A stretch of DNA of 64,000 nucleotides from Acidimicrobiaceae bacterium (GCA_028819505.1 JAPPLH010000067.1:13082-77081); one strand, 5' to 3'. Positions 35,057 to 45,088 are shown, counted from the first letter of the stretch. Notes: generated by a model from the letters alone, not told the origin. A program made the numbers and translations.

Positions 35057-38019
35057 GAGGTGCGCGCCTCGGGCAGGAAGTGGTAGACGGCGAGCACGTC
35101 GACCGGCCGCTGGGCCGCTACCGCCGCGACCCTGGGCGCGGCGCCGGGACGCCGGTCGGCTTCACGAACGCCGCGATGGGCGTCGGCGAGGGCCCTGGCC
35201 CGTCTCTCGGCCTCGGCATGGACGGCCGGCCGCCAGCTCTCTTGGTCGGCGAGGATCCGGGCGATGCGCTCCGATGCGGCCGCGGGAGCGACATTGCCGG
35301 CCGGCTCGGCCGCCAGCAGCTCGATGGTCTCGTCGGGCGCGAGCCATCGCGGGCTGTCGGACGGGCCGGCGAACGCCAGCAGCACGGCCTCCTCGGCGAG
35401 CATGTGGTGGTCGCCGCCGCGGGAGCTCGCAGTGATCGACATGCGTACCCGGCACAGCAGCAGCGTGGTGACGATCGCCACCGCGCCGGTCCTCATCACC
35501 CCGCAGCGGGCCGCGACGGGCGGGTGCCGGGAGGGCTGCTCGCCGTCGCCGTGACCGGCACTCGGCCCGTCGATGTCGGGGCCTCGAGCCTCGGCGGAGT
35601 CGAGCGCCCGGTCGAGCACATAGGCCGCGAGCCCGCCGACTGTGGGATGGGTGCGCGACAGCCTCACAGCGCCGTCGGGGACGCTGGGGCCGAAGCCGAC
35701 GCTCAGACGGTCGGCGTCGCGGCCGGCGGCGCCGCCCGCTCCGGGCGCGGCCAGGGCGTCGCGCACCGATCCGGGCACCTCGGAGAGGTCGATGTCGTAG
35801 GACGCTGCCTCCGCAGTGCCTCGGGGAGCGACTGCGGCGCCGTGGGCCTCCAGGGCCGCCACCACGAACCGCTCGGTGTCGGCGCCGGCGCCGATGGCCT
35901 CCTGCATCTTGAGGAGCTCGGCGTGGACCTCCTGCGGGTCTATGCGGCTCTGGGCGAACAGGGACCGGCGGCGCTGCTCGTTGCGGGCCGAGCGGTCCCA
36001 TTCGGCATCGAGCGCGTCGGTGTGGGGGCGCAGCTGCTCGATAATCCCCTCCAGAGGCATCTGGAGAGCCTGGCCGGAGGATTCCAGCACCTGCTCCGCC
36101 AGAGCCTCCACGATGTCGCTGGTGGAGCCGGGAACGGGGATGGAGATGCCGAGCGTCGAGCGGATCGTACGGTGCTTACGCAGCAGTACTTCGAGCACTG
36201 TCTCGTCGATCCGGTTGTCTGTGCCCCAGCAGGTGACCACCCTCACCTCCGGCTCCGACTGCCCGTAGCGGTCGACTCGGCCCTCTCGCTGCTCTAGGCG
36301 CGTGGGGTTCCACGGCAGGTCGTAGTGGACGACAGCCGAGAAGTGGTGCTGGAGGTTGATGCCCTCGCTGAGGCAGTCCGTGCATACGAGCACGCGGCGG
36401 GGATGCTCGCCTAGTTCCGCGATGCGAGACTCGCGCTCGACGGGCGGCAAGCGACCCGTGACGGTGGCGATCTGGGGGCGTGCCCTCTTGGGCAGGCGGA
36501 CCGCGAGGCGCTCGGCCACATACTCGGCGGTGTCGATGAAGCGGCAGAAGACGATTGGGTGGAAGCCGTCGGCGAGCAGCCTGCCGAGTATCTCGATGAG
36601 TCCGTCGAGCTTGGCATCTGCACCCTTCGAGGTCGAAGCCGAGGCGATCTCGTCGGCCTGCTTGGCGAGCTGGCGCAGCCGCCGCGACACTGCAGACTCC
36701 GCGCCCGGCGAATCGAGCCGGCTTCCCGGGACCACGTCTGGGGCCTCCTCGGCATCGTCGAGGTCTAGAACCAGGCGCCGGCCTCGCTCGTCGATGTCGT
36801 CGGCGTCGGTGCCGGCAGTGTCCGCGGTGAGGGCTCGGGTGCGCAGCGTCGCGGCCGCGGCGGCCGGGCTTGACGCTAGGGCCCGTAGCAGGCCAAGCGC
36901 CGACCACTTGCGGATGCGCTGTTGGCGACTGCCGCGTTCGTGCTCGGACAGGCTGCCCTTCGCATACGACAGCGCGTCGTCGAACAGGGTCCGGTAGTCG
37001 GGGGATAGCTCGTAGCCGACCTCCGTCTGCGCCCGGTCCGGAAACTGTGTGTCGGCGCCGAGGAAGTCCTGGATCTCGGAGCGGCGACGCTGCACGAGGT
37101 GGCGGGCGAGCCGCTCCCGGTGGTGGCGGTTGACTTCGCCGGTGAGATCCTCCGGAAGCTCGCCGAACTCCGTGTCGAGCAGACCGAGCAGCGAGCGGAA
37201 CGCGGCGTCACTGCCGGAGTGGGGTGTGGCCGTCACTAGGATCAGATGCCGGTCGGCCTTGCGGGCTAGGTCCCGAACCAGGGCGTGGCGCTGGTGACGG
37301 CCGGAGGAGGCCCGCTCGTCGGAGCGGGCGCAGGTGTGGGCCTCGTCCACGATCACCAGCTCCGGGCACGCTCTGATGAAGTCGTTGCGGCGGCGGTCGG
37401 ACTTGATGAAGTCGATCGACACGATCACGTTGGGGTGCCGCTCGAAGATCGACTCGCCCAAGGCGAGGCCGCGCTCAAGGCGGCGGGCGGTGGAGGCCAG
37501 CACCAGTTCAGCATCGATGTGGAACTTGTCGCGCAGCTCGGCCTGCCACTGCTCGGCCAGATGGGGAGGGCAGAGCACGGCCAGGCGCTCGGCGTCTCCC
37601 TGGGCGACGAGTTCGGACGCGACCAGCGCTGCCTCGATGGTCTTGCCGACGCCCACATCGTCAGCGATGAGCAAGCGAACCGGATCGAGTCGCAGCGCCA
37701 TCAGCAGCGGCACGAGTTGATAGGGACGCGGGTCACAGCCGATCCGTGCCACGGAGCGGAACGGTCCGGCGCCGGAGCGGAACCCGAGCCGCAGGGCGTC
37801 CCGCAGCAGGCGAGCCGAATGGGCATCGCCGAGGTGCCGAACCGGGTCGGGCAGGCCGAAACTGGCAGGCTCGACTGATTCAACGGCAGTGAGGATGCCG
37901 GTGGTCTCGTCGTCCGTGCCCCCGAGCGGCCGCACCATGACCAGATCGGGTGCGTCGTGAGAAAGCACCACCCAGTCCCGGCCGCGAGCGGCGACAAGCG
38001 AACCTGGCGAGAAGGTCAT
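35053..38019 (-). CDS. SNF2/RapA-type helicase-translocase (DISARM DrmD-like)
   Basis: A 988-residue superfamily 2 ATPase. Walker A is [11 protein letters not shown] (about 118-128), the Walker B box is IVDEAHTCA, motif III is LVTATPHSG, and motif VI is [12 protein letters not shown] substrate-binding loop [16 protein letters not shown] precedes the ATPase core, and a helical C-terminal region follows, rich in Ala, Arg and Asp. Such SNF2-like proteins occur as DrmD in class 1 DISARM and in other methylase-helicase systems; they translocate on double-stranded DNA without unwinding. The gene overlaps both neighbours by four bases. The C-terminal third is low-complexity and poorly conserved in look. 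Confidence 0.85.
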   Translation of the reverse strand: MTFSPGSLVAARGRDWVVLSHDAPDLVMVRPLGGTDDETTGILTAVESVEPASFGLPDPVRHLGDAHSARLLRDALRLGFRSGAGPFRSVARIGCDPRPYQLVPLLMALRLDPVRLLIADDVGVGKTIEAALVASELVAQGDAERLAVLCPPHLAEQWQAELRDKFHIDAELVLASTARRLERGLALGESIFERHPNVIVSIDFIKSDRRRNDFIRACPELVIVDEAHTCARSDERASSGRHQRHALVRDLARKADRHLILVTATPHSGSDAAFRSLLGLLDTEFGELPEDLTGEVNRHHRERLARHLVQRRRSEIQDFLGADTQFPDRAQTEVGYELSPDYRTLFDDALSYAKGSLSEHERGSRQQRIRKWSALGLLRALASSPAAAAATLRTRALTADTAGTDADDIDERGRRLVLDLDDAEEAPDVVPGSRLDSPGAESAVSRRLRQLAKQADEIASASTSKGADAKLDGLIEILGRLLADGFHPIVFCRFIDTAEYVAERLAVRLPKRARPQIATVTGRLPPVERESRIAELGEHPRRVLVCTDCLSEGINLQHHFSAVVHYDLPWNPTRLEQREGRVDRYGQSEPEVRVVTCWGTDNRIDETVLEVLLRKHRTIRSTLGISIPVPGSTSDIVEALAEQVLESSGQALQMPLEGIIEQLRPHTDALDAEWDRSARNEQRRRSLFAQSRIDPQEVHAELLKMQEAIGAGADTERFVVAALEAHGAAVAPRGTAEAASYDIDLSEVPGSVRDALAAPGAGGAAGRDADRLSVGFGPSVPDGAVRLSRTHPTVGGLAAYVLDRALDSAEARGPDIDGPSAGHGDGEQPSRHPPVAARCGVMRTGAVAIVTTLLLCRVRMSITASSRGGDHHMLAEEAVLLAFAGPSDSPRWLAPDETIELLAAEPAGNVAPAAASERIARILADQESWRPAVHAEAERRARALADAHRGVREADRRPGAAPRVAAVAAQRPVDVLAVYHFLPEARTS

Positions 38020-41000
38020 GCGCCGTCGCCAGCCTCGCTGCCGGGGCCGAAGACTGCGGGGTGAGCGTGAGCGATCTGGTCCCAGTCGTCGCGGTGGCTG
38101 AAGCGGATCACCTGGTAGCCGAGATTCTGCATGGCGGCGGACTGCTCGGCGTCGCGTCGGGCGCGTTCCGGATAGTCGTGGTGCGGACCGTCCACGTACA
38201 CCACCGCGCAGGCGTCGTCGTAGACGAAGTCGGGCCGGGTGCGGGCCTCCTCGAAGAACACCTGGCCGCGGTCTGGCCGTCGGTAGCCGTGCTCCCCCAA
38301 GAACTCCAGGAACTCGCGTTCGAGGCCCGACTCAGCCCCCTCCGCGAGCGTGGCGTCGTGAGCGTCGGCCAGAAACGCCGCACCCGTGACGAATGGTGCC
38401 AGGAACTCGACCGCCAACTCTCGATACAGCAGGTCGTGGTCGGGCTGGTTCGAATACGACATCAGGCAGTCATAGCAGGCCCCTTCGCAAGCGCCGTCCT
38501 CTCCTGTGCCTGCGTCGTCCTCGCGGCCGGTTCGGGGGTCGGTGTGGCAGATCCGCAGAGCCTCGGCGGCTACCCGCGGCCACAGGGCCGGGTCGTCTAC
38601 GAGTTGCTTGAGAACACCCGCTCCGCCCTCTTCGGCCTCGTAGACGAGAAGCAGGCGACGGTCGTCACGCGACGGCAGAGGCTCCGCCGCGACCTCGTTG
38701 GACTCCAAGCGGAACACCACCTGCAGTGCCTTAGAGAGTGCCGCCTGCACGGATGCCATCGTGGCCACGTCGGGAGCATCTTCGGCCGCTTCGGCGTCAG
38801 CCGACCCCGGAAGCGCCTCCGACGGCGAGCTTGCCACAGGCTCGATCAGCAGCGCGTTACGCGTGTCGGTCACATAAGGGATGACACGCTCGGTGCGTCG
38901 GGCCTTCGGCGCAGCGTCGGCGCCGTCGTCGGGCTGCTCGTCCTCGTCGTCGCGGCTCCAGTAGCCAGTCGCCACATCGAGCACGAACCCGGCCCGGCCG
39001 ACTGGATTCCTCGAGTGGCGCGGTCCCCGGTTGATGCGCCAGATCGTGGCGGCGTCGCCGTAGCGAAGCCGGAGCAGTCTCGAGGTCTCGACCTCGATGC
39101 TCGATCCAGCGGGCGGCATCGCCGCCACGAACCGCTCGACATGGGAGGGAGCACGGGAGCGTTGGCTGAAGCGCACCGCGGAGAGGATCTCGTAGCCCCG
39201 GCGCCGGCGCTGCTCCTCGTCGGAGGTGATCCGGTCGCGGCGTCGAGTCGACACGTTGCCCATACGGAACATGTTGCGTGTGGCCGGCGGCAGCCGCTGC
39301 GAGCAGAGCTCGCACAGGTCGGGATCGCTCGAAGCGTCGATCTGGTGCATGTAGCCGCAGGCCTCGCAGCGCTTGATGGAGGTCTTGAGGATCGAGGCGC
39401 CGCCGTCGGCCGCGTCCAGGTCGGCGGCGGCCAGCTGCACCCGGTTCGACGAGTACTGGCTGCCCTCGTGGTAGATGATGCTGTGCGGGCCGAACTCCGA
39501 GATGGCCAGAAAGCGCGGCCGCTGGAGCAGTTCGCCACGGACGGCGCCGCGGCGCGAGACGTACGCCGACAGCGGCAGGCGCGGGAACGAGTAGCCGGGC
39601 AGGAAGCCCTCCGAGGCCAGATAGCGGTAGGGGTAGAAGTCCGAATTGAGGCCCGCGCCGCGCTCGCCTGTCAGCAGTTCGATCTGATGCTCGGCTTCGC
39701 GTCTCAGCGTCTCGGCTCGGTCCCGGTCGGCCCTGCTGCGGCCGTGCGCCAGCCTGATCCGCCCCTGCTCGGTGGCTTGGCGGTGCGCGGCCGTGTACAG
39801 CGACCGCCAACGTGACAGCGCCTCTTCGAACCGCTGCGGGATGGCCCGCATCGTGTCCTCCAGCCAACTCGGCGTGTACCAGTCGGCGTCCGCCAACTCA
39901 GAACCCAGATCGTCGAGCAGCCCTTGTGCTCGCCGCTGGGCCTTGTTGCGAACCCCCCGGTCCGCGAGCACGGTCGCAGCCTGGTCCAACAGCTTCAACG
40001 AAGGCTCCTCGCCCTCGCGTGGCAGTTCGAGCAGATCGCCCATGCCACTGCCGAGGTCGAGCCCGCTGCAAGCCAGCCACACCGAGTGGACGTGCGACCG
40101 GACCAACTCCTCGTTGGCGAGGTCCAGCCGCGGTGCCTCCACCTCGCCGGACACCATGAGCTCCTGCTCGCGGAAGAAGTACTGGTCGTGGCTGCTGCCC
40201 GACGAGCAGAACGTGGTGACCAGAGCGGGCTGGCCGCCGCGTCCCGCCCGCCCCGAGCGCTGCGCGTAGTTGGCCGGCGTCGGAGGCACATTGCGCATGT
40301 TGACCACGTTGAGCTCTGCGATGTCCACGCCCAGTTCCATGGTCGGCGAGCAGAACAGCACCGGCAGGTCGCCGTCGCGGAATCGGTGCTCGCGCTCCTG
40401 GCGCAGTTCGTGGGAGACCTGCGCGGTGTGCTCCCGAGCCTCGATGTGGCTGGCGGACTCGTCGGTGGGATCGGTACTACCAGGCTGCGTTCTGAGAGCT
40501 TCGGCGATGCCCTCGTAGAGGTCGACGAAGTACGGGTTGAGCGACATTCCCGTCTCGGGCGCAGACGGTGTGCGGATCGGATCGTGGTACGGCGTGCCGT
40601 CACCCAGCTTCCAGACCAGCGCGGCCGCCGGGATCTGCCAGGTTCGGGTCTGGCCCTCTTCGTCCATCAGGCGCAGCATCCCATAGCGCCTCAGGGCCTC
40701 GACGAGATCGTCGATGAGCGCCAGTCGCTCGTCCAAGGGCAGATCCTCGGCAGCGCCGAAAGTGTCGCCGCGGTCGAGGAACCGCCCGAACCCGCTGCGC
40801 GGGGTGAGAGACGTGATGCGCCGACGGCCGCCGGGGCCGCGCGGCCCGGTCGCGATCAGAGACGACCATGTCTGCCGCTCGCCCGCCACCGACCACTGGT
40901 CGGTCAGATGCTGCTCGCTGCGCCGTTCCATCGGACCCCACTCGTCGGGGTCGAGGACTCCGACGAAGATGCCCAGACCGCGACGTCCCGTCTCCAGCAG

Positions 41001-43385
41001 CGCCCTCAGAACACGGAGACGAGTATCAGGGCTCGCGCTGGCGGTCAGTGGATGACGCCACTCGTCGGCGTCTGCCGCAAGTTCCTCGAGCCCCGGATAG
41101 TCGAAGCGCAGCATTCCGCATTGTTCGAGATTCGGCAGGTTGACCCGCCAGCCCCGGCGCAGGTCGAGATAGAGCCGGTACTCGACCACCTCTGTGAGAG
41201 CCTTGAGTGCCATCGACTGGATGCGGCCTCTCGCCCCAGGCTGCAGCGCGTAGGCCTCCTCGTGCAGGCCGAGCGCTCGCACGACCCGAGACGCGAGCAG
41301 GTCGTGGCTCAGCCCTTCCGCTCCGGCATCGCTGAGCGCCCGCCAGAGCGCGGCCCGCAACGTCGTCACGTTCACGAAGTCGTTCAGGTGCCCGGCCTGA
41401 AGCGAGGCGTCTTGGCGGTTGTCGGTGAACGACAGCAGCTTTTGCGCCTTGCGGGGCAGTTCGCCCACTTGGCGCAGGTGGCGTATCGCGGCCAGCGAGG
41501 TGATTGTCGTCGCGGTAGACCGGCCCTGCGAGTCGAGCGGTGCGAGCCGGCTGAAGTCGCTGCCCCGCGGGTCGGCGTAGGACATCCCGCAGCGCATGCA
41601 GAAGCGGAAGGGCGCCGTCAGCCAGAACCCCGTCGTGGTCGGAGTCCCGTCCGAGGCATCCGAGTGGTGCAGGGAACCGTCCGCGGCTACCCGCAGCGGG
41701 ACAGGCACGTCGCCGCGCCGGGCGTCACGGAGCCGATCATCAGCGTCGAACCAGTCAGCAGGCAGGCGCTCACGGATGCCCTCGCTGTCGACAGGCCATG
41801 GCTCATCCCACTGGTCGCCCGGCTCGGGGGCAATGAACAGGAAGCCCGGCTGAGCATCTGATGCGCCACGTTCCCCCAAGTCACGGGGCGCGAGCACTTC
41901 GCCCTGGCCGCTGGCCGGGGTCTCGCGGACCACTACGTAGTACTCCTGTCCGCAGGCGCGGCAGAACGCCAGGGGCAGGTATTTTCGGTGGGGTTCATTG
42001 CGAACGAAGCGCTGAGCCCGCATCGTGACGCTGCGGTCATCAGGCGCCTCCGGGGTGGCGTGAGCGGCACCGCCGGCGCTGAGGAACTGGTGGAGCCGGA
42101 AGGCGAACACGGGGTTGCCGTTCTGTGGGCTTCTGATCCTGGTGCCGGCCAGCAGCCGGCGCCTGATGGCGTGCGCGCAGTCCTCCCGCGAGAGACCGGT
42201 CTCAGAGGACAGCATCTCGGCCCCGCCGATGTCGCCCTCGATCGGGATCGGGGGCGCTCGCACCAGCCGGCCGTCGCGTGTCTCCAATCCGAACCCGGAC
42301 TCGATCCATGACGAGAACGGGTCACGTCGCATGGCGTCGTAGGACGTCGGCTCCGGCGTGTCGCCAGTGACGCGGCGAATCAGAGTCTCCGTGAAGTCCG
42401 GCCGGTCGGAGGGGTCCGGAGTCGTGCGTCGCAGGGTTTCCGAGATGACCTCGGAGGGCCGAACCTCGGCGCCGAACAGTCTCGAGGCGACCGTCGCCAC
42501 CTGGATACTGCGTTCGGCGTGGCTTCCCTCAGTGGAGAGCGTCGCCGAAGTTCCGACGCACTGAAGCTCGGTCGCACCGCACGCCTCACGGATGCGGCGA
42601 ACGAGCATGGCCACGTCCGCGCCCTGGCGGCCGCGATACGTGTGAAGCTCGTCCAGCACCAGGAACCTCAGCGACGCCATGGCGTTCACCAACTTGACGT
42701 CGTTGTGGCGGGTGAGGATGAGCTCGGCCATCACGTAGTTGGTGAGCAGCACGTCGGGCGGGTCGTCTCGGATCGCCTGTCGCTCGGCTTCGTTCTGCTG
42801 GCCGGTGAACACGGCGAAGGACACGGGCCGCTGACCGGTCGGCGCCTCCGGTGAGCGGACCCCGTGGTTCTCAGCGGTCCATGGCCCATGATCGAGGAAC
42901 TTGCCGAGCTCCTCGTACTGGCTGTTGGCCAAGGCGTTCATCGGATACAGCACCAGCGCCTTGATGCCCCGGCCCGATCCGGCGCGCAGCACGTGGTCCA
43001 CGATCGGCACGATGTAGGCGAGGCTCTTGCCCGACCCGGTGCCTGTCGTGAGGACGTAGCTCCGGTTGTCTGCAGCCGCGTCCATCGCCTGGACCTGATG
43101 GCGGTGCAGCGTCATCGGCTCGCCCCGAGAATCCTCATCGGACTTGGCCTTGCGGAAGATCTCCCCGGCACGAGGGTGCAGGCGGCCGCTGACGACCAAC
43201 TCGTCCACGGTCGCGCCCGGCTCGAAGGAGGGATTCAGCCCGATACGGGGATCCGGCCAGAGCAGCCCCCTGTCGAAGGCGTCGTCGACCGTGCTCCTGA
43301 TCCGCTCGTCGGCTATCTCGACGAAGCCCTCCGAGTAGCTCCGGTACTCCGAGACCACCCGATCCCTCAGAGAGAACACGTCCAT
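38016..43385 (-). CDS. giant DUF1998-type helicase with C-terminal nuclease-like domain (DruE/MrfA-like)
   Basis: At 1789 residues this is the first gene of the operon. After MDVFSLRDRVVSEY come Walker A TGTGSGKS (about 114-121), DELHTYRGRQGAD (from about 245) and motif VI QRSGRAGRGGQPA. Several zinc-ribbon cysteine pairs follow (FCRACGQEYY, FCMRCGMSY, CEACGYMHQ, CELCSQRL), then the DUF1998 signature EGGAGVLKQLV and a four-cysteine group CEGACYDCLMSY as in MrfA. The last 100 residues look like a Vsr/DUF559-type nuclease: RPDFVYDDA, VYVDGPHHDY and GYQVIRFSHRDD. DruE of Druantia and DrmA/DrmB of DISARM are relatives. ATG 43385 is preferred to GTG 43397 because MDVFxLRD is the family start. Confidence 0.88.
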   Translation of the reverse strand: MDVFSLRDRVVSEYRSYSEGFVEIADERIRSTVDDAFDRGLLWPDPRIGLNPSFEPGATVDELVVSGRLHPRAGEIFRKAKSDEDSRGEPMTLHRHQVQAMDAAADNRSYVLTTGTGSGKSLAYIVPIVDHVLRAGSGRGIKALVLYPMNALANSQYEELGKFLDHGPWTAENHGVRSPEAPTGQRPVSFAVFTGQQNEAERQAIRDDPPDVLLTNYVMAELILTRHNDVKLVNAMASLRFLVLDELHTYRGRQGADVAMLVRRIREACGATELQCVGTSATLSTEGSHAERSIQVATVASRLFGAEVRPSEVISETLRRTTPDPSDRPDFTETLIRRVTGDTPEPTSYDAMRRDPFSSWIESGFGLETRDGRLVRAPPIPIEGDIGGAEMLSSETGLSREDCAHAIRRRLLAGTRIRSPQNGNPVFAFRLHQFLSAGGAAHATPEAPDDRSVTMRAQRFVRNEPHRKYLPLAFCRACGQEYYVVVRETPASGQGEVLAPRDLGERGASDAQPGFLFIAPEPGDQWDEPWPVDSEGIRERLPADWFDADDRLRDARRGDVPVPLRVAADGSLHHSDASDGTPTTTGFWLTAPFRFCMRCGMSYADPRGSDFSRLAPLDSQGRSTATTITSLAAIRHLRQVGELPRKAQKLLSFTDNRQDASLQAGHLNDFVNVTTLRAALWRALSDAGAEGLSHDLLASRVVRALGLHEEAYALQPGARGRIQSMALKALTEVVEYRLYLDLRRGWRVNLPNLEQCGMLRFDYPGLEELAADADEWRHPLTASASPDTRLRVLRALLETGRRGLGIFVGVLDPDEWGPMERRSEQHLTDQWSVAGERQTWSSLIATGPRGPGGRRRITSLTPRSGFGRFLDRGDTFGAAEDLPLDERLALIDDLVEALRRYGMLRLMDEEGQTRTWQIPAAALVWKLGDGTPYHDPIRTPSAPETGMSLNPYFVDLYEGIAEALRTQPGSTDPTDESASHIEAREHTAQVSHELRQEREHRFRDGDLPVLFCSPTMELGVDIAELNVVNMRNVPPTPANYAQRSGRAGRGGQPALVTTFCSSGSSHDQYFFREQELMVSGEVEAPRLDLANEELVRSHVHSVWLACSGLDLGSGMGDLLELPREGEEPSLKLLDQAATVLADRGVRNKAQRRAQGLLDDLGSELADADWYTPSWLEDTMRAIPQRFEEALSRWRSLYTAAHRQATEQGRIRLAHGRSRADRDRAETLRREAEHQIELLTGERGAGLNSDFYPYRYLASEGFLPGYSFPRLPLSAYVSRRGAVRGELLQRPRFLAISEFGPHSIIYHEGSQYSSNRVQLAAADLDAADGGASILKTSIKRCEACGYMHQIDASSDPDLCELCSQRLPPATRNMFRMGNVSTRRRDRITSDEEQRRRRGYEILSAVRFSQRSRAPSHVERFVAAMPPAGSSIEVETSRLLRLRYGDAATIWRINRGPRHSRNPVGRAGFVLDVATGYWSRDDEDEQPDDGADAAPKARRTERVIPYVTDTRNALLIEPVASSPSEALPGSADAEAAEDAPDVATMASVQAALSKALQVVFRLESNEVAAEPLPSRDDRRLLLVYEAEEGGAGVLKQLVDDPALWPRVAAEALRICHTDPRTGREDDAGTGEDGACEGACYDCLMSYSNQPDHDLLYRELAVEFLAPFVTGAAFLADAHDATLAEGAESGLEREFLEFLGEHGYRRPDRGQVFFEEARTRPDFVYDDACAVVYVDGPHHDYPERARRDAEQSAAMQNLGYQVIRFSHRDDWDQIAHAHPAVFGPGSEAGDGA

Positions 43386-43583
43386 TGGCACAGGCACACT
43401 CCGTCCGCGCGGTCGGTCGCCCCGGACCTGGCAGGCCGGCCTGGAGCGGCCCGTCCACTATCGCACACCGATGTGACACCGGCGACGAGCGGACGGCGCG
43501 GCTCGCCAAGCGTCGCCGACGGGATCGTCGGGCGGGGACGACAGCCCGCCGCGGTCTCCGCCCACGGCGGAACACGTCGTGCC

Positions 43584-43807
43584 GGGCGGCGAGATGGGCG
43601 GGGTGTGCGCCGATGCCCACCGCTGCCACGGGGTCGACAGCGACCACGCCGCTGTCACTGGGCGGCGAGATGGGCGGGGTGTGCGCCGATGTCCACCGTT
43701 GCCACGGGGTCGGTCTCGCGCACCGGGCGGAGCGGGTGGCCCTGCCGGATGGCTCGACCATCGGCGCCGACGCGGTGGTGGTCGGCGTCGTCGCCGCCGA
43801 GTTCTAG
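43584..43807 (+). pseudogene. decayed fragment of the ferredoxin reductase gene with an internal duplication
   Basis: The last codons read GEMGGVCADVHRCHGVGL, then RVALPDGSTIGADAVVVGV and AAEF-stop, matching the reductase at 19810-21012 around its middle (GDEMGEVCAEVHRDHGVDL and RVTLSDGSTVDADVVVVGI), then jumping to its last residues (AAEF). A 53-base unit is present twice in tandem (43584-43636 and 43660-43712). The final 15 bases, GCCGCCGAGTTCTAG, are identical to the end of the intact gene. Start, FAD site and most of the NAD domain are missing. It is the right boundary of the defence island. Confidence 0.78.
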
Positions 43808-44090
43808 CCGCCGCGTTCCCGCCGGCGCACCCGCCGCGGGGTCACGGCACGCTTGGCGGGCAGCAGCCTCGGGCACTCGTTGCGCGGATCGACCTCGACG
43901 CCGAGCGTCTCCAGCGCGATCACGCCCAGCAGCGGCACGGCGTGATCGTCGCCGAAGACGACGTTGAGGCCGCCGAAGCGGCCCATCGCCTCGATGCGAG
44001 CCTCGGCTACGTCGAGTTCCACGGCGCTGCCGTCGGCCAGTTCGCAGGTCTCGGAACCCTCGGGCTCGACGCAGCGGACAGGCGTAGCGT
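43804..44090 (-). pseudogene. C-terminal fragment of a clan AA aspartic protease
   Basis: The frame encodes CELADGSAVELDVAEA and LLGVIALETLGVEVDPRN, the second half of a retropepsin-like clan AA domain closely similar to the complete gene at 44726-45088 (CRLADGSPMRFDKAL and LLGVVAIEGLTLEVDPVN). The catalytic DTGA half is absent, replaced upstream by unrelated sequence of the HNH fragment on the other strand. Its stop shares the palindromic CTAG with the reductase remnant. It is broken. Confidence 0.7.
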
Positions 44091-44108
44091 CGGCAGGTGC
44101 GGGTGCGG

Positions 44109-44754
44109 CAGGAGGCCCGCGGCGGACATCACCATCGTCCAGCATCTCAGCGCCGACGGCACCGACGCGTTCGCGGAGATCGCCGGCGGCGATGCGATCC
44201 CCCAGAGCGTGCTCGAGGAGTACTTCTGCGACGCCCGGATCACAGGGGTGGTGTTCAGCTCGGAGGGTGTGCCGTTGTGGCACGGCCACGCCAAGCGGGT
44301 GGCCACCAAGGCCCAGATGAACGCGCTGCGGGCCCGCTACGGGGCTTGCGGGGGCTGCGGCGCCGACATGTGGATCTGTCAGGGACATCACGTCGAGGCG
44401 GTGTCCGCGGGCGGGCCTACCAACATCGACAACATGATGCTGGCCTGTTGGGCCTGCCACCAGAAGATCCATCATCACGGCTGGCGTGCGGTTCCGGACG
44501 GGAGGGGCCTGTACACCATCGTTCCGCCTGAGCGGATCCGCCACGGGCCCGCGCACGCCCCCGACCCGCCGCCCGGGCACACACAGCGACCCCCGCCCCG
44601 CCCCGCGCCGTCATGTAGGGCGCTTCCGTGTCTGCTCCGTTCTCCCAATGAGGTCAGAGATGCCCGGGCGGCGCCATCACCGCACGGGTCTCGCCCCAGT
44701 GTCTGCTCCCGTTCTCCCAATGAGGTCAGAGATGCACCGCCGGGAGGCGCCTGA
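44109..44754 (+). pseudogene. 5'-truncated HNH endonuclease (DUF222/13E12 type)
   Basis: The frame carries ADGTDAFAEIAGGDAIP, then a treble-clef pair CGGC, HHVEAVSAGGPTNIDNMML and CWACHQKIHHHGW: a complete HNH motif with zinc cysteines, typical of the C-terminus of actinobacterial DUF222-HNH proteins. The DUF222 half, several hundred residues, is missing and no start codon with an RBS precedes it. The junction with the protease fragment is near 44090-44110. After IVPPERIRH the tail is low-complexity and runs to a stop at 44754. Likely a remnant of a repeated HNH family element. Confidence 0.65.
44628..44735. repeat. duplicated 36-bp segment at the protease 3' end
   Basis: Bases 44628-44663 and 44699-44735 are the same except for one extra C; both contain TTCTCCCAATGAGGTCAGAG. 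The second copy overlaps the last codons of the intact protease gene. The copies are 71 bases apart. A short duplication, consistent with the rearranged nature of this stretch. Confidence 0.75.
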
Positions 44755-45088
44755 GCTGTTGGTTGACCGGATCCACTTCCAGCGTGAGCCCTTCGATGGC
44801 GACCACGCCGAGAAGGGGAGTGGCGTTGTCGTCGTCCGCGAACAGCACCGTCGCGCCTGCGTACTCGCCCATGAGCTCGACACGCGCCAGAGCCTTGTCG
44901 AAGCGCATCGGGCTGCCGTCGGCCAGCCGGCAGACTTCTGCGCCGTCCGGCTCGAGACCGATCGCCTCCAAGTGCTTGCGCGGCACCAGGCAATGGTAGG
45001 CGCCGGTGTCGACGAGGAACTCGCCTTGCCAGGCCCTGTCCGGCTGCGCCGGGTTTCTGACGGTGACGTCCACGCGTATCGAGCCCAT
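44726..45088 (-). CDS. clan AA (retropepsin-like) aspartic protease
   Basis: A 120-residue single-domain protein. The active-site motif FLVDTGAYHCLVP (Asp-Thr-Gly about residues 26-28) and the downstream LLGVVAIEGL are those of retroviral-type aspartic proteases, which work as dimers. In bacteria such small proteins are widespread, often with unknown targets. The ATG follows a purine-rich GGGAGTGGACGG. No toxin or antitoxin partner is next to it. A second, truncated copy lies 600 bases downstream (43804-44090), showing local duplication. Proteolytic activity is inferred from the motif. Confidence 0.8.
   Translation of the reverse strand: MGSIRVDVTVRNPAQPDRAWQGEFLVDTGAYHCLVPRKHLEAIGLEPDGAEVCRLADGSPMRFDKALARVELMGEYAGATVLFADDDNATPLLGVVAIEGLTLEVDPVNQQLRRLPAVHL

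Noticed and set aside
25403-43385. BREX or type I restriction-modification system
   Set aside because: The methyltransferases resemble PglX-type enzymes, but no PglZ phosphatase, BrxC ATPase, HsdS specificity subunit or HsdR is encoded.
25403-43385. Canonical DISARM or Druantia
   Set aside because: No separate DrmA, DrmB or phospholipase-D-type DrmC, and no DruA-D, DruF, DruG or DruH-like genes; only single components are similar.
20998-43807. Prophage or conjugative element
   Set aside because: No integrase, capsid, portal, terminase, relaxase or tRNA-type attachment site was found in the block.
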